Shown: one piece after another, positions 44,838 to 54,077 of the stretch | Layout of the letters: the number at the start of each line of letters is the position of its first letter | How positions within the stretch are numbered: position 1 is the first letter of the stretch | DNA from: Nocardia arthritidis | GTDB taxonomy: Bacteria; Actinomycetota; Actinomycetes; Mycobacteriales; Mycobacteriaceae | Direction: 5' to 3' | DNA length: 64,000 bases | Assembly: GCF_011801145.1 (NCBI RefSeq) | Contig: NZ_CP046172.1 | Span: 3,534,001-3,598,000, forward strand | The notes under the pieces: model-generated | The model's input: the letters and a program-made list of their open reading frames with translations, nothing else | What the model was told of the DNA's origin: nothing | Database searches by the model: none | Translations under genes and position numbers: made by a program

Positions 44838-45782
44838 ATGACCATCGGAATCGCGTTGTCCCCCTTCACCCTCAACAACTCCGATAACGCCGTCGACGCC
44901 GCCGTCGCATTCGGGCGGGAGGCCGTCGCCGCCGGACTGAGCTCGGTTTGGTTCGGTCAGTTGTTCGGCCAGGACAGCATCGCGGTGGCCGGTACCGTCG
45001 GTCGTGAGCTGCCCGAGCTGGAGGTGGGTACCTCGGTGGTGCCGATCGGGGGACGGCATCCGCTCGTCGTCGCGGGCCAGGCGCAGACCGCGCAGGCCAC
45101 CGCGCACGGCCGGTTCACCCTCGGCGTCGGAACCGGCGGGCGGGCCGCGGCCGAATCGGCCTTCGGCATCACATTCGATCGCCCGATCGCCTACCTGCGC
45201 GAATTCCTGACCGCGCTGCAACAGCTGCTGGAGACCGGCACCGCCGACCTGCACGGCGAAATCCTCACCGCCGCACCGCCTTTCCCGGCCGATGTGGCGG
45301 GCGCGCGGCCGCGGGTTCCGGTGCTGGTCGCCGCGATGGGACCGCAGGCGTTGCGTGTCGCCGGTGAACTCGCCGACGGCACCCTGCCGTATCTGATCGG
45401 TCCACAGGTGCTGGCGAAGCATATCGTCGAACCGATCAATGCCGCCGCCGAGCGGGCGGGCCGTCCCCGGCCGCGCATCGCCGTCATGGTCACCGCCGTG
45501 GTGACCTCGGATGTCGAGGCGGCCCGCGCACAGGCCGAGCAGTCCATGGCCTTCTACGACGAGGTCCCGTCCTACCGGCGGGTGATCGAATTGTCCGGCG
45601 TGCGGCGCGCCGCGGAGCTCGCGGTGATCGGTGACGAGGAAACCGTCGCGGCGCGCATCGCGGAATTCTTCGACGCGGGCGCCACCGACGTCATCGTCGC
45701 CAGCACCGACCTGAATGGTGATGCCGACCGGTTGCGGACTTGGCGACTGCTCGGCGAACTGAACAGCAAACCTCGGGCATAG
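44838..45782 (+). CDS. F420-dependent LLM-class oxidoreductase
   Basis: A 314-residue luciferase-like (beta/alpha)8 protein. SSVWFGQLFGQD, VVPIGGRHPLVVAGQAQT and HGRFTLGVGTGGR match the F420-binding LLM group common in mycobacteria and nocardiae; PVLVAAMGPQALRVAGELADG is the second conserved part. Substrate unknown. It separates hisF from hisI in an otherwise conserved operon and reads in the same direction, so it may be co-transcribed. Confidence 0.88.
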   Translation: MTIGIALSPFTLNNSDNAVDAAVAFGREAVAAGLSSVWFGQLFGQDSIAVAGTVGRELPELEVGTSVVPIGGRHPLVVAGQAQTAQATAHGRFTLGVGTGGRAAAESAFGITFDRPIAYLREFLTALQQLLETGTADLHGEILTAAPPFPADVAGARPRVPVLVAAMGPQALRVAGELADGTLPYLIGPQVLAKHIVEPINAAAERAGRPRPRIAVMVTAVVTSDVEAARAQAEQSMAFYDEVPSYRRVIELSGVRRAAELAVIGDEETVAARIAEFFDAGATDVIVASTDLNGDADRLRTWRLLGELNSKPRA

Positions 45783-45811
45783 TCCGTGCGGCGTTGTTGT
45801 TATAAAGAGCT

Positions 45812-46171
45812 ATGACTTTGGACCCCGCCATCGCCACCCGGCTCAAGCGCAATGACGCGGGCCTGGTCGCCGCCGTCGCACAGGAACGCGGCACCGGTGC
45901 GGTGCTGATGGTCGCGTGGATGGACGACGAGGCGCTGGCCCGGACGCTGGAAACCCGTAAGGCGACCTACTATTCGCGTTCGCGTCAGGAATATTGGGTG
46001 AAGGGCGAGACCTCCGGGCACACCCAGTACGTGCACGAGGTGCGGTTGGACTGCGACGGCGACACCGTCCTGCTCGTCGTCGACCAGGAGGGCGCGGCCT
46101 GCCACACCGGCACGCACACCTGCTTCGACACCGACGTACTGCTGGCCGACCTGAATCCCGCTGTGCAATAA
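45812..46171 (+). CDS. hisI: Phosphoribosyl-AMP cyclohydrolase HisI
   Basis: A 119-residue Zn/Mg enzyme opening the adenine ring of phosphoribosyl-[52 protein letters not shown] and [10 protein letters not shown] (zinc cysteines) are complete. Monofunctional: the HisE domain is absent and must be encoded elsewhere. TATAAA, 5 nt before the ATG, could be its own promoter. Confidence 0.96.
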   Translation: MTLDPAIATRLKRNDAGLVAAVAQERGTGAVLMVAWMDDEALARTLETRKATYYSRSRQEYWVKGETSGHTQYVHEVRLDCDGDTVLLVVDQEGAACHTGTHTCFDTDVLLADLNPAVQ

Positions 46172-46177
46172 GGGATT

Positions 46178-46663
46178 TCAGGTTCGTCCGCGGTTTTCCC
46201 TGCTGTCCTCGGCGAGCGCGTCGGCCAGTTGCGCGGTGAGCAGCTCGCTGAGGTCGGCCAGCTTCTGCTTCTGGCCGGCGTCCAGACCGTCGAACACCAA
46301 GCGGCGCACCGCCTCCAGATAGCCGGGCGCCGCCTCGACCACCTTCAGATAGCCGTCGTCGGTGAGCACCGCCTGGACGCCGCGGCGTCCGGTGGTCGCG
46401 GTGCGCTGCGCCCAGCCCATCCGCTCCAATTTCGAAACGACATGCGACAGTCGTGATAGCGATGCATTTGCCTTGTGGGCCAGGTCACTCATCTGCAACC
46501 GGTGTCCCGGCTCCTCGGACAGCAGGGTGAGTACCCAGTACTCGAAATGGGTGACCCCGGATTCGCGCTGTAATTGGGTATCCAAAGCGCCTGGTAGACG
46601 TGTCATCAGCGCCACGATCGCGCGCCAAGCTCGTTGTTCGATGGGGTCGAGCCATTTCGTCAC
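46178..46663 (-). CDS. MarR-family transcriptional regulator
   Basis: A 161-residue MarR regulator: YWVLTLLSEEPGHRLQMSDLAHKANASLSRLSHVVSKLE is the winged-helix core and MGWAQRTATTGRRGVQAVLTDDG the wing. Convergent with hisI, 6 nt away. The 144-nt gap upstream holds no gene; it has an imperfect AT-rich repeat GAATGCATATTC near 46720, possibly an operator. Target unknown. Confidence 0.87.
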   Translation of the reverse strand: MTKWLDPIEQRAWRAIVALMTRLPGALDTQLQRESGVTHFEYWVLTLLSEEPGHRLQMSDLAHKANASLSRLSHVVSKLERMGWAQRTATTGRRGVQAVLTDDGYLKVVEAAPGYLEAVRRLVFDGLDAGQKQKLADLSELLTAQLADALAEDSRENRGRT

Positions 46664-46807
46664 TGTGTGCCCTCTTTCAAGCCAAGTGACGTGGTTTTGG
46701 TCGTCCGCCTAGCGGTTATTGGAATGCATATTCACTGTCACCCGTGGAGACGAGTTTGCCACGGCTTCGCTCGACCGTCATGGAGTTGCTGGCTGACGTG
46801 AGGTCAC

Positions 46808-47407
46808 TCACATACCTGCCTGGCGTGTCGCCTCCGTGTCACCGCTGTCGGCGACCGGTGCGGGAGCGGCGACCTGCGCGGGCGGCGGTGCGACCCGCTT
46901 CCCGGCACGACGTTTGCGCCAGCGTCGCCGGATCACCAGGAAGGCGGTGAGCAGGAACAGCACCGCGGCGGCGATCGCACCGGCGAGCGAGGCGCCACGG
47001 AACGCGGGCGCCTCCACATCCATGATCCGCTTACCGGCCTGGGACGCGCTGCCGGTGCCGAGCACGATGGTGAGCGTCATCAGATTGGGTATCGCGGCGA
47101 GTATCGCGATCACCCCGGCCGCGCCCGCCAGCACCTTGCCCGCCCGCCGCCGCCAGATCAGAACCGCGAACAGCAGCAGGAAAAGCGTGATGGCCGTGCC
47201 CAATCCGCCGTACGCGAGACCCCACGCGATGCCCTTGCCGAAGCTCTTGCCGACCAGATCGCCGACGCGTTGAGCCCACCATCGCGGGATGAAGGCGGCC
47301 AGGATGAAATAGGCAACGAACAGCACTGCGACGAATGCCAGACCCCCGACGATGCGCGCACGCCAGCGGGCCCAGAACGATTTCGGTTCTGCGTAACTGT
47401 CGGTCAT
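46808..47407 (-). CDS. Membrane protein of unknown function
   Basis: A 199-residue protein with four predicted membrane helices: IVGGLAFVAVLFVAYFILAA, TAITLFLLLFAVLIW, LAGAAGVIAILAAIPNLMTL and LAGAIAAAVLFLLTAFLVI. A basic tail RRRWRKRRAGKR and an Ala/Pro-rich end follow. No family recognised. It stands between the MarR and peroxiredoxin genes on the same strand, but gaps of 54 nt and more do not show an operon. Confidence 0.72.
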   Translation of the reverse strand: MTDSYAEPKSFWARWRARIVGGLAFVAVLFVAYFILAAFIPRWWAQRVGDLVGKSFGKGIAWGLAYGGLGTAITLFLLLFAVLIWRRRAGKVLAGAAGVIAILAAIPNLMTLTIVLGTGSASQAGKRIMDVEAPAFRGASLAGAIAAAVLFLLTAFLVIRRRWRKRRAGKRVAPPPAQVAAPAPVADSGDTEATRQAGM

Positions 47408-47461
47408 GGCTTCCAGCGTAGGCTGCTGACCAGCCGAAACGATGCTATCGGCGGCGCGTTT

Positions 47462-47923
47462 TCAGGCGGCGCGCTCGCGCAGGAAGGTCAGCGCCTCATC
47501 GGCGTGCACATTGGCGCGCAGTTCGCCGGTGATGATCTTCAGGATTTTCCGGTCGGCGCCGATGACGAAGGTCTGCCGCTTGACCGGAGCCAACCTGCCC
47601 AGCAGGCCGCGCTTGACGCCGAATGCCGCGGCCACCTTCCCGTCGGCATCGGAGAGCACCGGGTAGCCGAGCCGCTGTTTGTCGGCGAATCCGGCCTGGG
47701 TGTCGACGCTGTCGGTGCTGATCCCGGCACAGGACGCGCCGAGCGCGGCGAATTCCCCCGACAGATCGCGGAAGTGACAAGCCTCGGCGGTGCATACGGG
47801 GGTGTTGGCGGCGGGGTAGAAGAACAGGACGAGCGGACCGTTCGCGAGCAGCGCGTCCAGCGAGCGCACCGTGCCGGTCTGATCCGGTAGCTCGAATTCG
47901 GGGGCGAGCTGACCTATCTGCAT
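47462..47923 (-). CDS. bcpB: Peroxiredoxin (BcpB-like)
   Basis: A 153-residue thioredoxin-fold peroxidase. FFYPAANTPVCTAEAC has the PXXXTXXC motif with peroxidatic Cys44 and a resolving-type Cys49 five residues on, the alpha-class Bcp arrangement. Reduces hydrogen peroxide or alkyl hydroperoxides using thioredoxin or mycothiol/mycoredoxin systems. Same size and place as Rv1608c bcpB, between hisI and trpE. Confidence 0.92.
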   Translation of the reverse strand: MQIGQLAPEFELPDQTGTVRSLDALLANGPLVLFFYPAANTPVCTAEACHFRDLSGEFAALGASCAGISTDSVDTQAGFADKQRLGYPVLSDADGKVAAAFGVKRGLLGRLAPVKRQTFVIGADRKILKIITGELRANVHADEALTFLRERAA

Positions 47924-47983
47924 GAACTGGACAGTACACCCGGATGCGGCGAATGCCGGGCCGTGCGGTGCCGTCGTCGAATC

Positions 47984-48015
47984 GGGTTGCCGCCGAACGC
48001 CTTCGGCGGCAACCC
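47984..48015 (-). terminator. Terminator after the 99-residue hypothetical gene
   Basis: A perfect 14-bp stem GGGTTGCCGCCGAA / TTCGGCGGCAACCC with a 4-nt loop, 7 nt beyond the stop of the minus-strand gene. No T tract, but a very stable structure. Confidence 0.75.
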
Positions 48016-48022
48016 GGTGCCC

Positions 48023-48322
48023 TCACGCACCGATGAGCGCGGCCACCTCCGGATTCTTGATCTCCATGACATCGAGGATCCCGTGTGCCCGCAGGAACGG
48101 CTTGAGCTCGCGAATCCGGTCGCTGTGCGTGGCGTACTCGTCGGGGAAGTGGTTCTTGTCCAACGCTTCCAGTGCCTTCACATAGGTGACGAAGGAGGCC
48201 AGGGCATTGACCGTTGTCGTGCCCTGGCCGCCGCCCATCTGGCTGAGCCCGACCATGCGGGGCATCGAGCCTGGGGCGGCGTGCCGAGGGCCCTCCGGGG
48301 CCACCGGTTGCGAGGGGTACAT
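48023..48322 (-). CDS. Conserved-looking hypothetical protein
   Basis: A 99-residue soluble protein. The N-terminal 25 residues are Pro/Gly-rich and probably flexible (SQPVAPEGPRHAAPGSMP); a helical part follows (VNALASFVTYVKALEALDKN, HSDRIRELKPFLRAHGILDV). GAGAGGAG lies about 11 nt before the ATG, and a strong terminator follows, so it is an independent unit divergent from trpE. Family not recognised. Confidence 0.7.
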   Translation of the reverse strand: MYPSQPVAPEGPRHAAPGSMPRMVGLSQMGGGQGTTTVNALASFVTYVKALEALDKNHFPDEYATHSDRIRELKPFLRAHGILDVMEIKNPEVAALIGA

Positions 48323-48515
48323 CGTTTGTTGACTCCTCTCGTAAGTGGGTACCGCGCGAATTGGAACTGGAGATATCGAACGGAGCGAGTGTAGTGACGC
48401 CGGACACAGCGGTGTGCGGGCACGTACGAACCGAGCAGTTGTTTTCACCTGGTCCTGCCTGATTTGCCGCACTCTCGGTGTGTTTGCCACACTCCCTGGT
48501 CATCGCCGCTCGCGC

Positions 48516-48544
48516 GGCGGACCACCCTCGGAGGGTGCGCCGCC
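48516..48544 (+). promoter_or_regulatory. GC-rich hairpin in the trpE leader
   Basis: GGCGG (48516-48520) pairs with CCGCC (48540-48544) around an inner ACCC/GGGT stem, 33 nt before trpE. No tandem Trp codons or T tract are visible, so attenuation is not supported. It may only affect translation or mRNA stability. Confidence 0.35.
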
Positions 48545-48577
48545 CAGCCTGTCGGACCGTACTGGGATGATGGGCCA

Positions 48578-50122
48578 ATGCACGGCGCGTCGACTCCAAC
48601 CACAACGACCCGCGAACAGTTCCATCAGCTGGCCGCGGAGCACCGGGTGGTCCCGGTGACCCGAAAGGTGCTGGCGGACTCCGAAACTCCGCTCTCGGCC
48701 TATCGCAAGCTGGGTGCCGGGCGGGCGGGCACCTTCCTCTTCGAATCTGCGGAGAACGGACGCTCTTGGTCCCGCTGGTCGTTCATCGGCGCGGGCAGTC
48801 CGTCGGCGCTCACCGTGGTGAACGGCGAGGCGGCGTGGCTCGGCAATATCCCGGTCGACGCGCCGTCCGGCGGTGACCCGCTGCGCGCGCTGCACGAGAC
48901 GCTGCAGCTGTTGCGGACCGAGCGGCTGCCCGGTCTGCCCCCGCTGACCGGCGGCATGGTCGGCTACCTCGGCTACGACACGGTGCGCCGGATCGAGCGG
49001 CTGCCCGAACTCACCGTCGACGATCTGCACGTGCCCGAAATGGTGCTGCTGCTCGCCACCGATCTGGCCGCCTTCGACCACCACGAGGGCGCGATCACGC
49101 TGATCGCCAACGCGGTCAACTGGAATGGCACCGCGGACCACGTCGACGAGGCATACGACGACGCACTGGCCCGGCTGGACCGGATGACCGAAGCCCTTGC
49201 CGCCCCGGCGGTTTCGACGGTGTCGGTATTCGAAACGCCGGAACCGGAGTTCCGGCGCAGGCGCACCTCCGACGAGTTCGGCGCCGGGGTGCGGCGGCTG
49301 GTCAAGGAGATCGAGGCGGGCGAGGCCTTCCAGGTGGTGCTCTCGCAGCGGTTCGAAATGGATTACGACGGCGATCCGCTCGATCTGTACCGGATGCTGC
49401 GGGCGTCCAATCCGAGTCCGTACATGTACCTGATCCACGTCCCGGACGGTGACGGCGGCACCGCCTTCTCCATCGTCGGCTCCAGCCCGGAATCGCTGGT
49501 GACCGTGAAAGACGGTGTGGCGACGACACATCCGATCGCGGGCACCCGGTGGCGCGGCGCCACCGAGGAGGACGATCTCCTGCTCGAGAAGGCGCTGCTC
49601 GCCGACGAGAAGGAGAACGCCGAACATCTGATGCTCGTCGACCTCGGCCGCAACGATCTGGGCCGGGTCTGCCTGCCCGGCACGGTGCGGGTCACCGAAT
49701 ACCGGCACGTCGAGCGGTACAGCCACGTCATGCATTTGGTGTCGACGGTGTCGGGCAGGCTGGCGCCGGGCAATATCGCGCTGGACGCCGTGAAGGCCTG
49801 TTTCCCGGCGGGCACGCTCTCCGGCGCGCCCAAGGTACGCGCGATGGAGCTCATCGAGGAACTGGAACCGACCCGGCGCGGTGTTTACGCCGGAGTGGTC
49901 GGCTATCTCGACTTCGCGGGCGACGCCGACACCGCCATCGCCATCCGCACCGCACTGCTGAAAGACGGTGTGGCGTATGTGCAGGCGGGCGGCGGCATCG
50001 TGGCCGACTCACAGCCGGAGTACGAGGACAACGAGTCGCGCAACAAGGCCATGGCGGTGCTGAAGGCGGTCGCGGCGGCCAGAACGGTGCGCGCGTACGC
50101 CGAGGGCGCGCACGGTGAGTGA
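48578..50122 (+). CDS. trpE: Anthranilate synthase component I TrpE
   Basis: A 514-residue chorismate-binding enzyme. [20 protein letters not shown] near the N terminus is the tryptophan-feedback region, and [50 protein letters not shown] and [20 protein letters not shown] form the catalytic domain. ATG 48578 is chosen to match the family length (M. tuberculosis TrpE has 516); the longer frame has no support. The glutaminase partner TrpG is not in the window. Overlaps the next gene by 8 nt. Confidence 0.95.
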   Translation: MHGASTPTTTTREQFHQLAAEHRVVPVTRKVLADSETPLSAYRKLGAGRAGTFLFESAENGRSWSRWSFIGAGSPSALTVVNGEAAWLGNIPVDAPSGGDPLRALHETLQLLRTERLPGLPPLTGGMVGYLGYDTVRRIERLPELTVDDLHVPEMVLLLATDLAAFDHHEGAITLIANAVNWNGTADHVDEAYDDALARLDRMTEALAAPAVSTVSVFETPEPEFRRRRTSDEFGAGVRRLVKEIEAGEAFQVVLSQRFEMDYDGDPLDLYRMLRASNPSPYMYLIHVPDGDGGTAFSIVGSSPESLVTVKDGVATTHPIAGTRWRGATEEDDLLLEKALLADEKENAEHLMLVDLGRNDLGRVCLPGTVRVTEYRHVERYSHVMHLVSTVSGRLAPGNIALDAVKACFPAGTLSGAPKVRAMELIEELEPTRRGVYAGVVGYLDFAGDADTAIAIRTALLKDGVAYVQAGGGIVADSQPEYEDNESRNKAMAVLKAVAAARTVRAYAEGAHGE

Positions 50123-50819
50123 GCCCGGTGCGGCGCAGGGCAAGCGCCGCTATCCGGTGGTCCCGGTGCTGCTGCTCGCGGTGGCCGCCGGGCTGATGTG
50201 GCTGTCCTCCCGGCTGACCTGGGTGACCATCCACTCCGAGGACGGACTGACCGTCGCGCGCACCAACGATCTCAACGGCGGCACCTGGTTCGGCGCGCTG
50301 ACCCCGCTGGCACTGGTCCTGCTCGCCGCCATCGCGGCGGTGCTGGCGACGCGCGGCTGGCTGCGCCGGATCTTCGGCGTGCTCATCGGTCTGGTCGCGG
50401 CGGTCACCGCGGTGCCCGGATTCGCCCTGCTGCTAGGCAAGGGCGCCACCGCGGACCGGGCCAAGGCGCTGGCCGAATTGCCCGGCCGCGCAATGGTTAC
50501 CGATGTGCTGACCCATCCGTTCCCGCCGTCGCTGACGCTGCTCGCGACGGTGGCGGCGGGTGCGGCGGCGGTGTTGCTGGCCAGGATGCCGGAGCAGACG
50601 GCGCGGCTCTCGGGCAAGTACGACAACCCGGTGTTCCGTCGCGCCGCCGCCACCGCGGAGGTGGCCAAGGGGCAGACGCAGGGCGAGGTCACCGAACGGG
50701 TGCTGTGGGATGCGCTGGACGCGGGCGCCGACCCCACCGCGGACGACGCCGGTGTGGATCCGAAACCCCATGGGGGATCGGGCGATTCGGCGGGCGACGG
50801 CGATCGTGCCGAACGCTGA
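50115..50819 (+). CDS. Trp-operon-associated membrane protein (TIGR02234-like)
   Basis: A 234-residue protein with four membrane helices ([72 protein letters not shown]) and an acidic C-terminal tail. This is the actinobacterial membrane protein found between trpE and trp[11 protein letters not shown] after helix 1 is a typical extracytoplasmic segment. The GTG start overlaps trpE, so it is translationally coupled. Function unknown, perhaps tryptophan or precursor transport. Confidence 0.85.
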   Translation: MSEPGAAQGKRRYPVVPVLLLAVAAGLMWLSSRLTWVTIHSEDGLTVARTNDLNGGTWFGALTPLALVLLAAIAAVLATRGWLRRIFGVLIGLVAAVTAVPGFALLLGKGATADRAKALAELPGRAMVTDVLTHPFPPSLTLLATVAAGAAAVLLARMPEQTARLSGKYDNPVFRRAAATAEVAKGQTQGEVTERVLWDALDAGADPTADDAGVDPKPHGGSGDSAGDGDRAER

Positions 50820-50919
50820 CCGGTGCGGCTCGGGCCGCCGCGTCGCGGCGGTGAGCAACGTTCGCGCAGGTAAGGCGGGCAAACACAACCCCGCCGTCAG
50901 AGCGAGACGGATAGCCATT

Positions 50920-50985
50920 TATTCTTTGTCAACATCGGTGAGACAGCGCCTGGGGGGACACTCAGGCAGCAAGTCCGTCTCCCCA
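50920..50985 (+). promoter_or_regulatory. trpC promoter and leader hairpin
   Basis: TATTCT (50920-50925) is a -10 candidate 77 nt before trpC. The leader can fold TGGGGGGAC (50951-50959) with GTCTCCCCA (50977-50985), placing a hairpin directly before the AAAGGA ribosome-binding site. This suggests separate control of trpCBA; no leader peptide was found. Confidence 0.4.
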
Positions 50986-51002
50986 GAAAGGATTCGAGCC
51001 AG

Positions 51003-51821
51003 ATGACGGTCCTCGACTCGATTCTCGACGGGGTCCGCGCGGATGTGGCCGCTCGGGAAGCCCTCCTGGATTTCCAGGCGGTGAAGGCCGCCGCGGCCGC
51101 CGCGCCAAGGCCACTCGATGCGCGGGCCGCGCTCCTGGAGGACGGTATCGGCGTCATCGCCGAGGTCAAGCGGGCCAGTCCGTCCAAGGGTTCGCTCGCG
51201 GATATCCCGGATCCGGCCAGTCTGGCCAAGGCTTACGAGGACGGCGGCGCGCGCATCGTCAGCGTGCTCACCGAGGGCCGCCGGTTCAACGGTTCGCTGG
51301 ACGATCTGGACGCGGTCCGCGCCACGATCGATATCCCGATCCTGCGCAAGGATTTCGTGGTCGGGCCCTATCAGATCCACGAGGCGCGCGCACACGGCGC
51401 CGATGTCATCCTGCTGATCGTCGCGGCGCTGGAGCAGGACGTGCTGTCCTCGCTCATCGACCGCACCGAATCGCTGGGGATGACGGCGCTGGTCGAGGTG
51501 CACACCGAGGAGGAGGCCGATCGTGCGCTGGAGGCGGGCGCGTCGGTGATCGGGGTGAACGCCCGCAACCTGAAGACCCTGGAGGTCGATCGCGACGTGT
51601 TCGCGCGCATCGCGCCCGGCCTGCCCACCGAGGTCATCCGGATCGCCGAATCCGGTATCAGCGGCACCGCCGACCTGCTGGCGTACGCGGGTGCGGGCGC
51701 GGATGCCGTCCTGGTCGGCGAGAGCCTGGTGATCAGCGGCGATCCGCGGGCGGCCGTCTCCGAACTGGTCACCGCGGGTACGCACCCGTCCTGCCCGCGC
51801 CCGGTGCGGCGCGGCCGGTGA
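51003..51821 (+). CDS. trpC: Indole-3-glycerol phosphate synthase TrpC
   Basis: A 272-residue (beta/alpha)8 enzyme decarboxylating and closing carboxyphenylaminodeoxyribulose phosphate to indoleglycerol phosphate. [14 protein letters not shown] is the signature with catalytic lysine, [17 protein letters not shown] and [15 protein letters not shown] are conserved, and [12 protein letters not shown] with VLVGESLV binds phosphate. Monofunctional, with no TrpF domain. Followed by a small ORF and then trpB. Confidence 0.95.
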   Translation: MTVLDSILDGVRADVAAREALLDFQAVKAAAAAAPRPLDARAALLEDGIGVIAEVKRASPSKGSLADIPDPASLAKAYEDGGARIVSVLTEGRRFNGSLDDLDAVRATIDIPILRKDFVVGPYQIHEARAHGADVILLIVAALEQDVLSSLIDRTESLGMTALVEVHTEEEADRALEAGASVIGVNARNLKTLEVDRDVFARIAPGLPTEVIRIAESGISGTADLLAYAGAGADAVLVGESLVISGDPRAAVSELVTAGTHPSCPRPVRRGR

Positions 51822-51850
51822 CCGCGTCGCACGAACGAAATGAGCGAGCT

Positions 51851-51961
51851 ATGAGCACATCCCGTCCGGGTGAGGTGCGCGTGACCGAGCGAAGCGAGGG
51901 AACCATGGGCACAGCACCATCGGTCGCGACGCGGCCGAGCGCTAGCGAGGACGCGTCGTGA
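51851..51961 (+). CDS. Possible 36-residue leader/linker peptide gene before trpB
   Basis: An ATG-started frame of 36 codons ([20 protein letters not shown] at its start, ending ASEDAS) fills the trpC-trpB gap. Its TGA stop overlaps the trpB GTG start, so translating it would bring ribosomes to trpB. It contains GAGCGAAGCGAGG and GAGCGCTAGCGAGG, related short repeats often seen between nocardial genes, so it may instead be spacer DNA. Streptomyces have a small trpM/trpX gene at the same place, but I see no clear sequence similarity. No ribosome-binding site is obvious. Confidence 0.35.
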   Translation: MSTSRPGEVRVTERSEGTMGTAPSVATRPSASEDAS

Positions 51962-53214
51962 CCGCACTGCCCACCGCGAGTTCCGGCGTTCACGAGCGCA
52001 GTGGTCACGAGCCGGATGTCGGCGGCCACTGGGGCCGGTACGGCGGGCGGCATGTGCCGGAGGCGTTGATGGCGGTGATCGAGGAGGTCACCGCCGAGTA
52101 CGAGAAGTGCCGGCTGGATCCGGCGTTCCTGGACGAGTTGGACCGGTTGCAGCGCGATTACACCGGCCGTCCGTCGCCGATCTTCGAATGCAAGCGGCTG
52201 GCCGAACATGCGGGCGGCGCGCGGATCGTGCTCAAGCGCGAGGATCTGAACCACACCGGCTCGCACAAGATCAACAATGTGCTCGGTCAGGCACTGCTGG
52301 CCAAGCGGATGGGCAAGAACCGGGTCATCGCCGAGACCGGCGCGGGTCAGCACGGCGTCGCCACCGCCACCGCATGTGCGCTGCTCGGCCTCGACTGCGT
52401 GATCTACATGGGCGCGGTCGACACCGCGCGGCAGGCGCTGAACGTCGCGCGCATGAGATTGCTCGGCGCGGAAGTGATTTCGGTGACCACCGGATCGCAG
52501 ACGCTCAAGGACGCGATCAACGAGGCGCTGCGCGACTGGGTCAGCAACGCCGATGACACCTACTACTGCTTCGGCACCGCGGCGGGCCCGCATCCGTTCC
52601 CGATGATGGTGCGCGATTTCCAGCGCGTCGTCGGGCTGGAGGCGCGCGCCCAGATCCAGCAGCTGGTCGGGCGGTTGCCGGATGCGGTGACGGCGTGCGT
52701 CGGCGGCGGATCCAATGCCATCGGCATCTTCCACGCCTTCATCGACGATCCCGGCGTCCGGCTGATCGGTTACGAGGCGGCCGGTGACGGTGTCGAAACC
52801 GGAAGGCACGCGGCCACTTTCACCGGCGGCTCACCGGGTGCCTTCCAGGGCGCCTACTCGTACCTGCTGCAGGACGAGGACGGCCAGACCATCGAATCCC
52901 ATTCCATCTCAGCGGGTTTGGACTATCCGGGCGTCGGCCCCGAACACGCCTACCTCAAGGACATCGGCCGCGCCGAATACGCGCCGATCACCGATGCCGA
53001 GGCGATGGACGCGCTGCTGCTGCTCTCGCGCACCGAGGGCATCATTCCGGCCATCGAATCCGCGCACGCCGTGGCGGGCGCGCTGAAGCTGGGCCGGGAA
53101 CTCGGCAAGGGCGCGGTCATCCTGGTGAACCTGTCCGGGCGCGGCGACAAGGATATGGATACGGCGGCGCGCTGGTTCGGGCTGTTCGACGAGCAGAACG
53201 GAAGCCACGAGTGA
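51958..53214 (+). CDS. trpB: Tryptophan synthase beta chain TrpB
   Basis: A 418-residue PLP enzyme joining indole with serine. [11 protein letters not shown] near the N terminus, [19 protein letters not shown] with the PLP lysine, [20 protein letters not shown], and [10 protein letters not shown] (phosphate loop) are all intact. The GTG start overlaps the stop of a 36-codon ORF, and the end overlaps trpA by 4 nt. Confidence 0.97.
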   Translation: MTALPTASSGVHERSGHEPDVGGHWGRYGGRHVPEALMAVIEEVTAEYEKCRLDPAFLDELDRLQRDYTGRPSPIFECKRLAEHAGGARIVLKREDLNHTGSHKINNVLGQALLAKRMGKNRVIAETGAGQHGVATATACALLGLDCVIYMGAVDTARQALNVARMRLLGAEVISVTTGSQTLKDAINEALRDWVSNADDTYYCFGTAAGPHPFPMMVRDFQRVVGLEARAQIQQLVGRLPDAVTACVGGGSNAIGIFHAFIDDPGVRLIGYEAAGDGVETGRHAATFTGGSPGAFQGAYSYLLQDEDGQTIESHSISAGLDYPGVGPEHAYLKDIGRAEYAPITDAEAMDALLLLSRTEGIIPAIESAHAVAGALKLGRELGKGAVILVNLSGRGDKDMDTAARWFGLFDEQNGSHE

Positions 53215-54011
53215 GTCAGCAGTCCCGTCTCGCCAATACCTTCGCCGCCGCGCGAGCCGAGAACCGGGCCGCGCTGATCGGCTACCTGCCCGCGGGCTAT
53301 CCGGATCTCGCCGGATCCATCGAGGTCTGCCGGACGATGGTCGAATCCGGTTGCGACATAGTGGAAGTCGGTGTCGCCTACTCCGATCCGGTGATGGACG
53401 GCCCCACCATCCAGGCGGCCGCCGACCAGGCGCTGCGCGGCGGGGTGCGGGTGCGCGACGTGTTCTCCGTCGTCGAGGCGATCACCGCGGCGGGCGGCCA
53501 GGCCGTGGTGATGAGCTACTGGAATCCGGTGCTCAAATACGGTGTTGACCGCTTCGCGCGCGACCTCGCCGCCGCGGGCGGCGCGGGCATCATCACGCCG
53601 AACCTGATTCCGGAGGAGGCCGACGACTGGTTCGTCGCCTCGTCAACGCACAATCTGGACCGCATCTTCCTGGTCGCGCCGTCGTCCACCGAGGAGCGCC
53701 TCGTCAAGACGCTGGAGGCCAGCCGCGGCTTCATCTACGCCGCGTCCACCATGGGCGTCACCGGCGCCCGCGACATGGTCTCCTCGGCCGCTCCCGCGCT
53801 GTGCGCGCGCATCCGGGCACACTCCGATATCCCGATCGGCGTCGGCCTCGGCGTGCGCAGCGGTGCGCAGGCCGCCGAGATCGCCGGGTACGCCGACGGA
53901 GTCATCGTCGGCTCGGCGCTGGTGTCCGCGGCGGCATCCGGACTCGACGCGGTGCGCGCGCTCACCGCCGAACTCGCCGAAGGCGTCCGGGCGGCGACAG
54001 TACGGAGCTAG
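53211..54011 (+). CDS. trpA: Tryptophan synthase alpha chain TrpA
   Basis: A 266-residue TIM-barrel subunit releasing indole from indoleglycerol phosphate and channelling it to Trp[14 protein letters not shown], the catalytic Glu in [20 protein letters not shown] (Glu and Asp), [10 protein letters not shown], and [14 protein letters not shown] with [10 protein letters not shown] (phosphate site) are visible. GTG start inside the trpB stop. Last trp gene before lgt. Confidence 0.96.
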   Translation: MSQQSRLANTFAAARAENRAALIGYLPAGYPDLAGSIEVCRTMVESGCDIVEVGVAYSDPVMDGPTIQAAADQALRGGVRVRDVFSVVEAITAAGGQAVVMSYWNPVLKYGVDRFARDLAAAGGAGIITPNLIPEEADDWFVASSTHNLDRIFLVAPSSTEERLVKTLEASRGFIYAASTMGVTGARDMVSSAAPALCARIRAHSDIPIGVGLGVRSGAQAAEIAGYADGVIVGSALVSAAASGLDAVRALTAELAEGVRAATVRS

Positions 54012-54065
54012 GGGTCCGTCTGGCCATCCGACCTCCCAGCGGCAGCCGTCGGCGGGACTCTCGGC

Positions 54066-54071
54066 TACGGT
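54066..54071 (+). promoter_or_regulatory. Leaderless-type -10 box of lgt
   Basis: TACGGT ends 6 nt before the GTG start of lgt, with no ribosome-binding site between, so lgt probably has its own promoter after trpA. Confidence 0.5.
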
Positions 54072-54077
54072 GGGGCC

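Noticed and set aside
48323..48577. Tryptophan attenuator with leader peptide before trpE
   Set aside because: No short frame with tandem TGG codons and no terminator/antiterminator pair with a T tract could be found; only one GC-rich hairpin.
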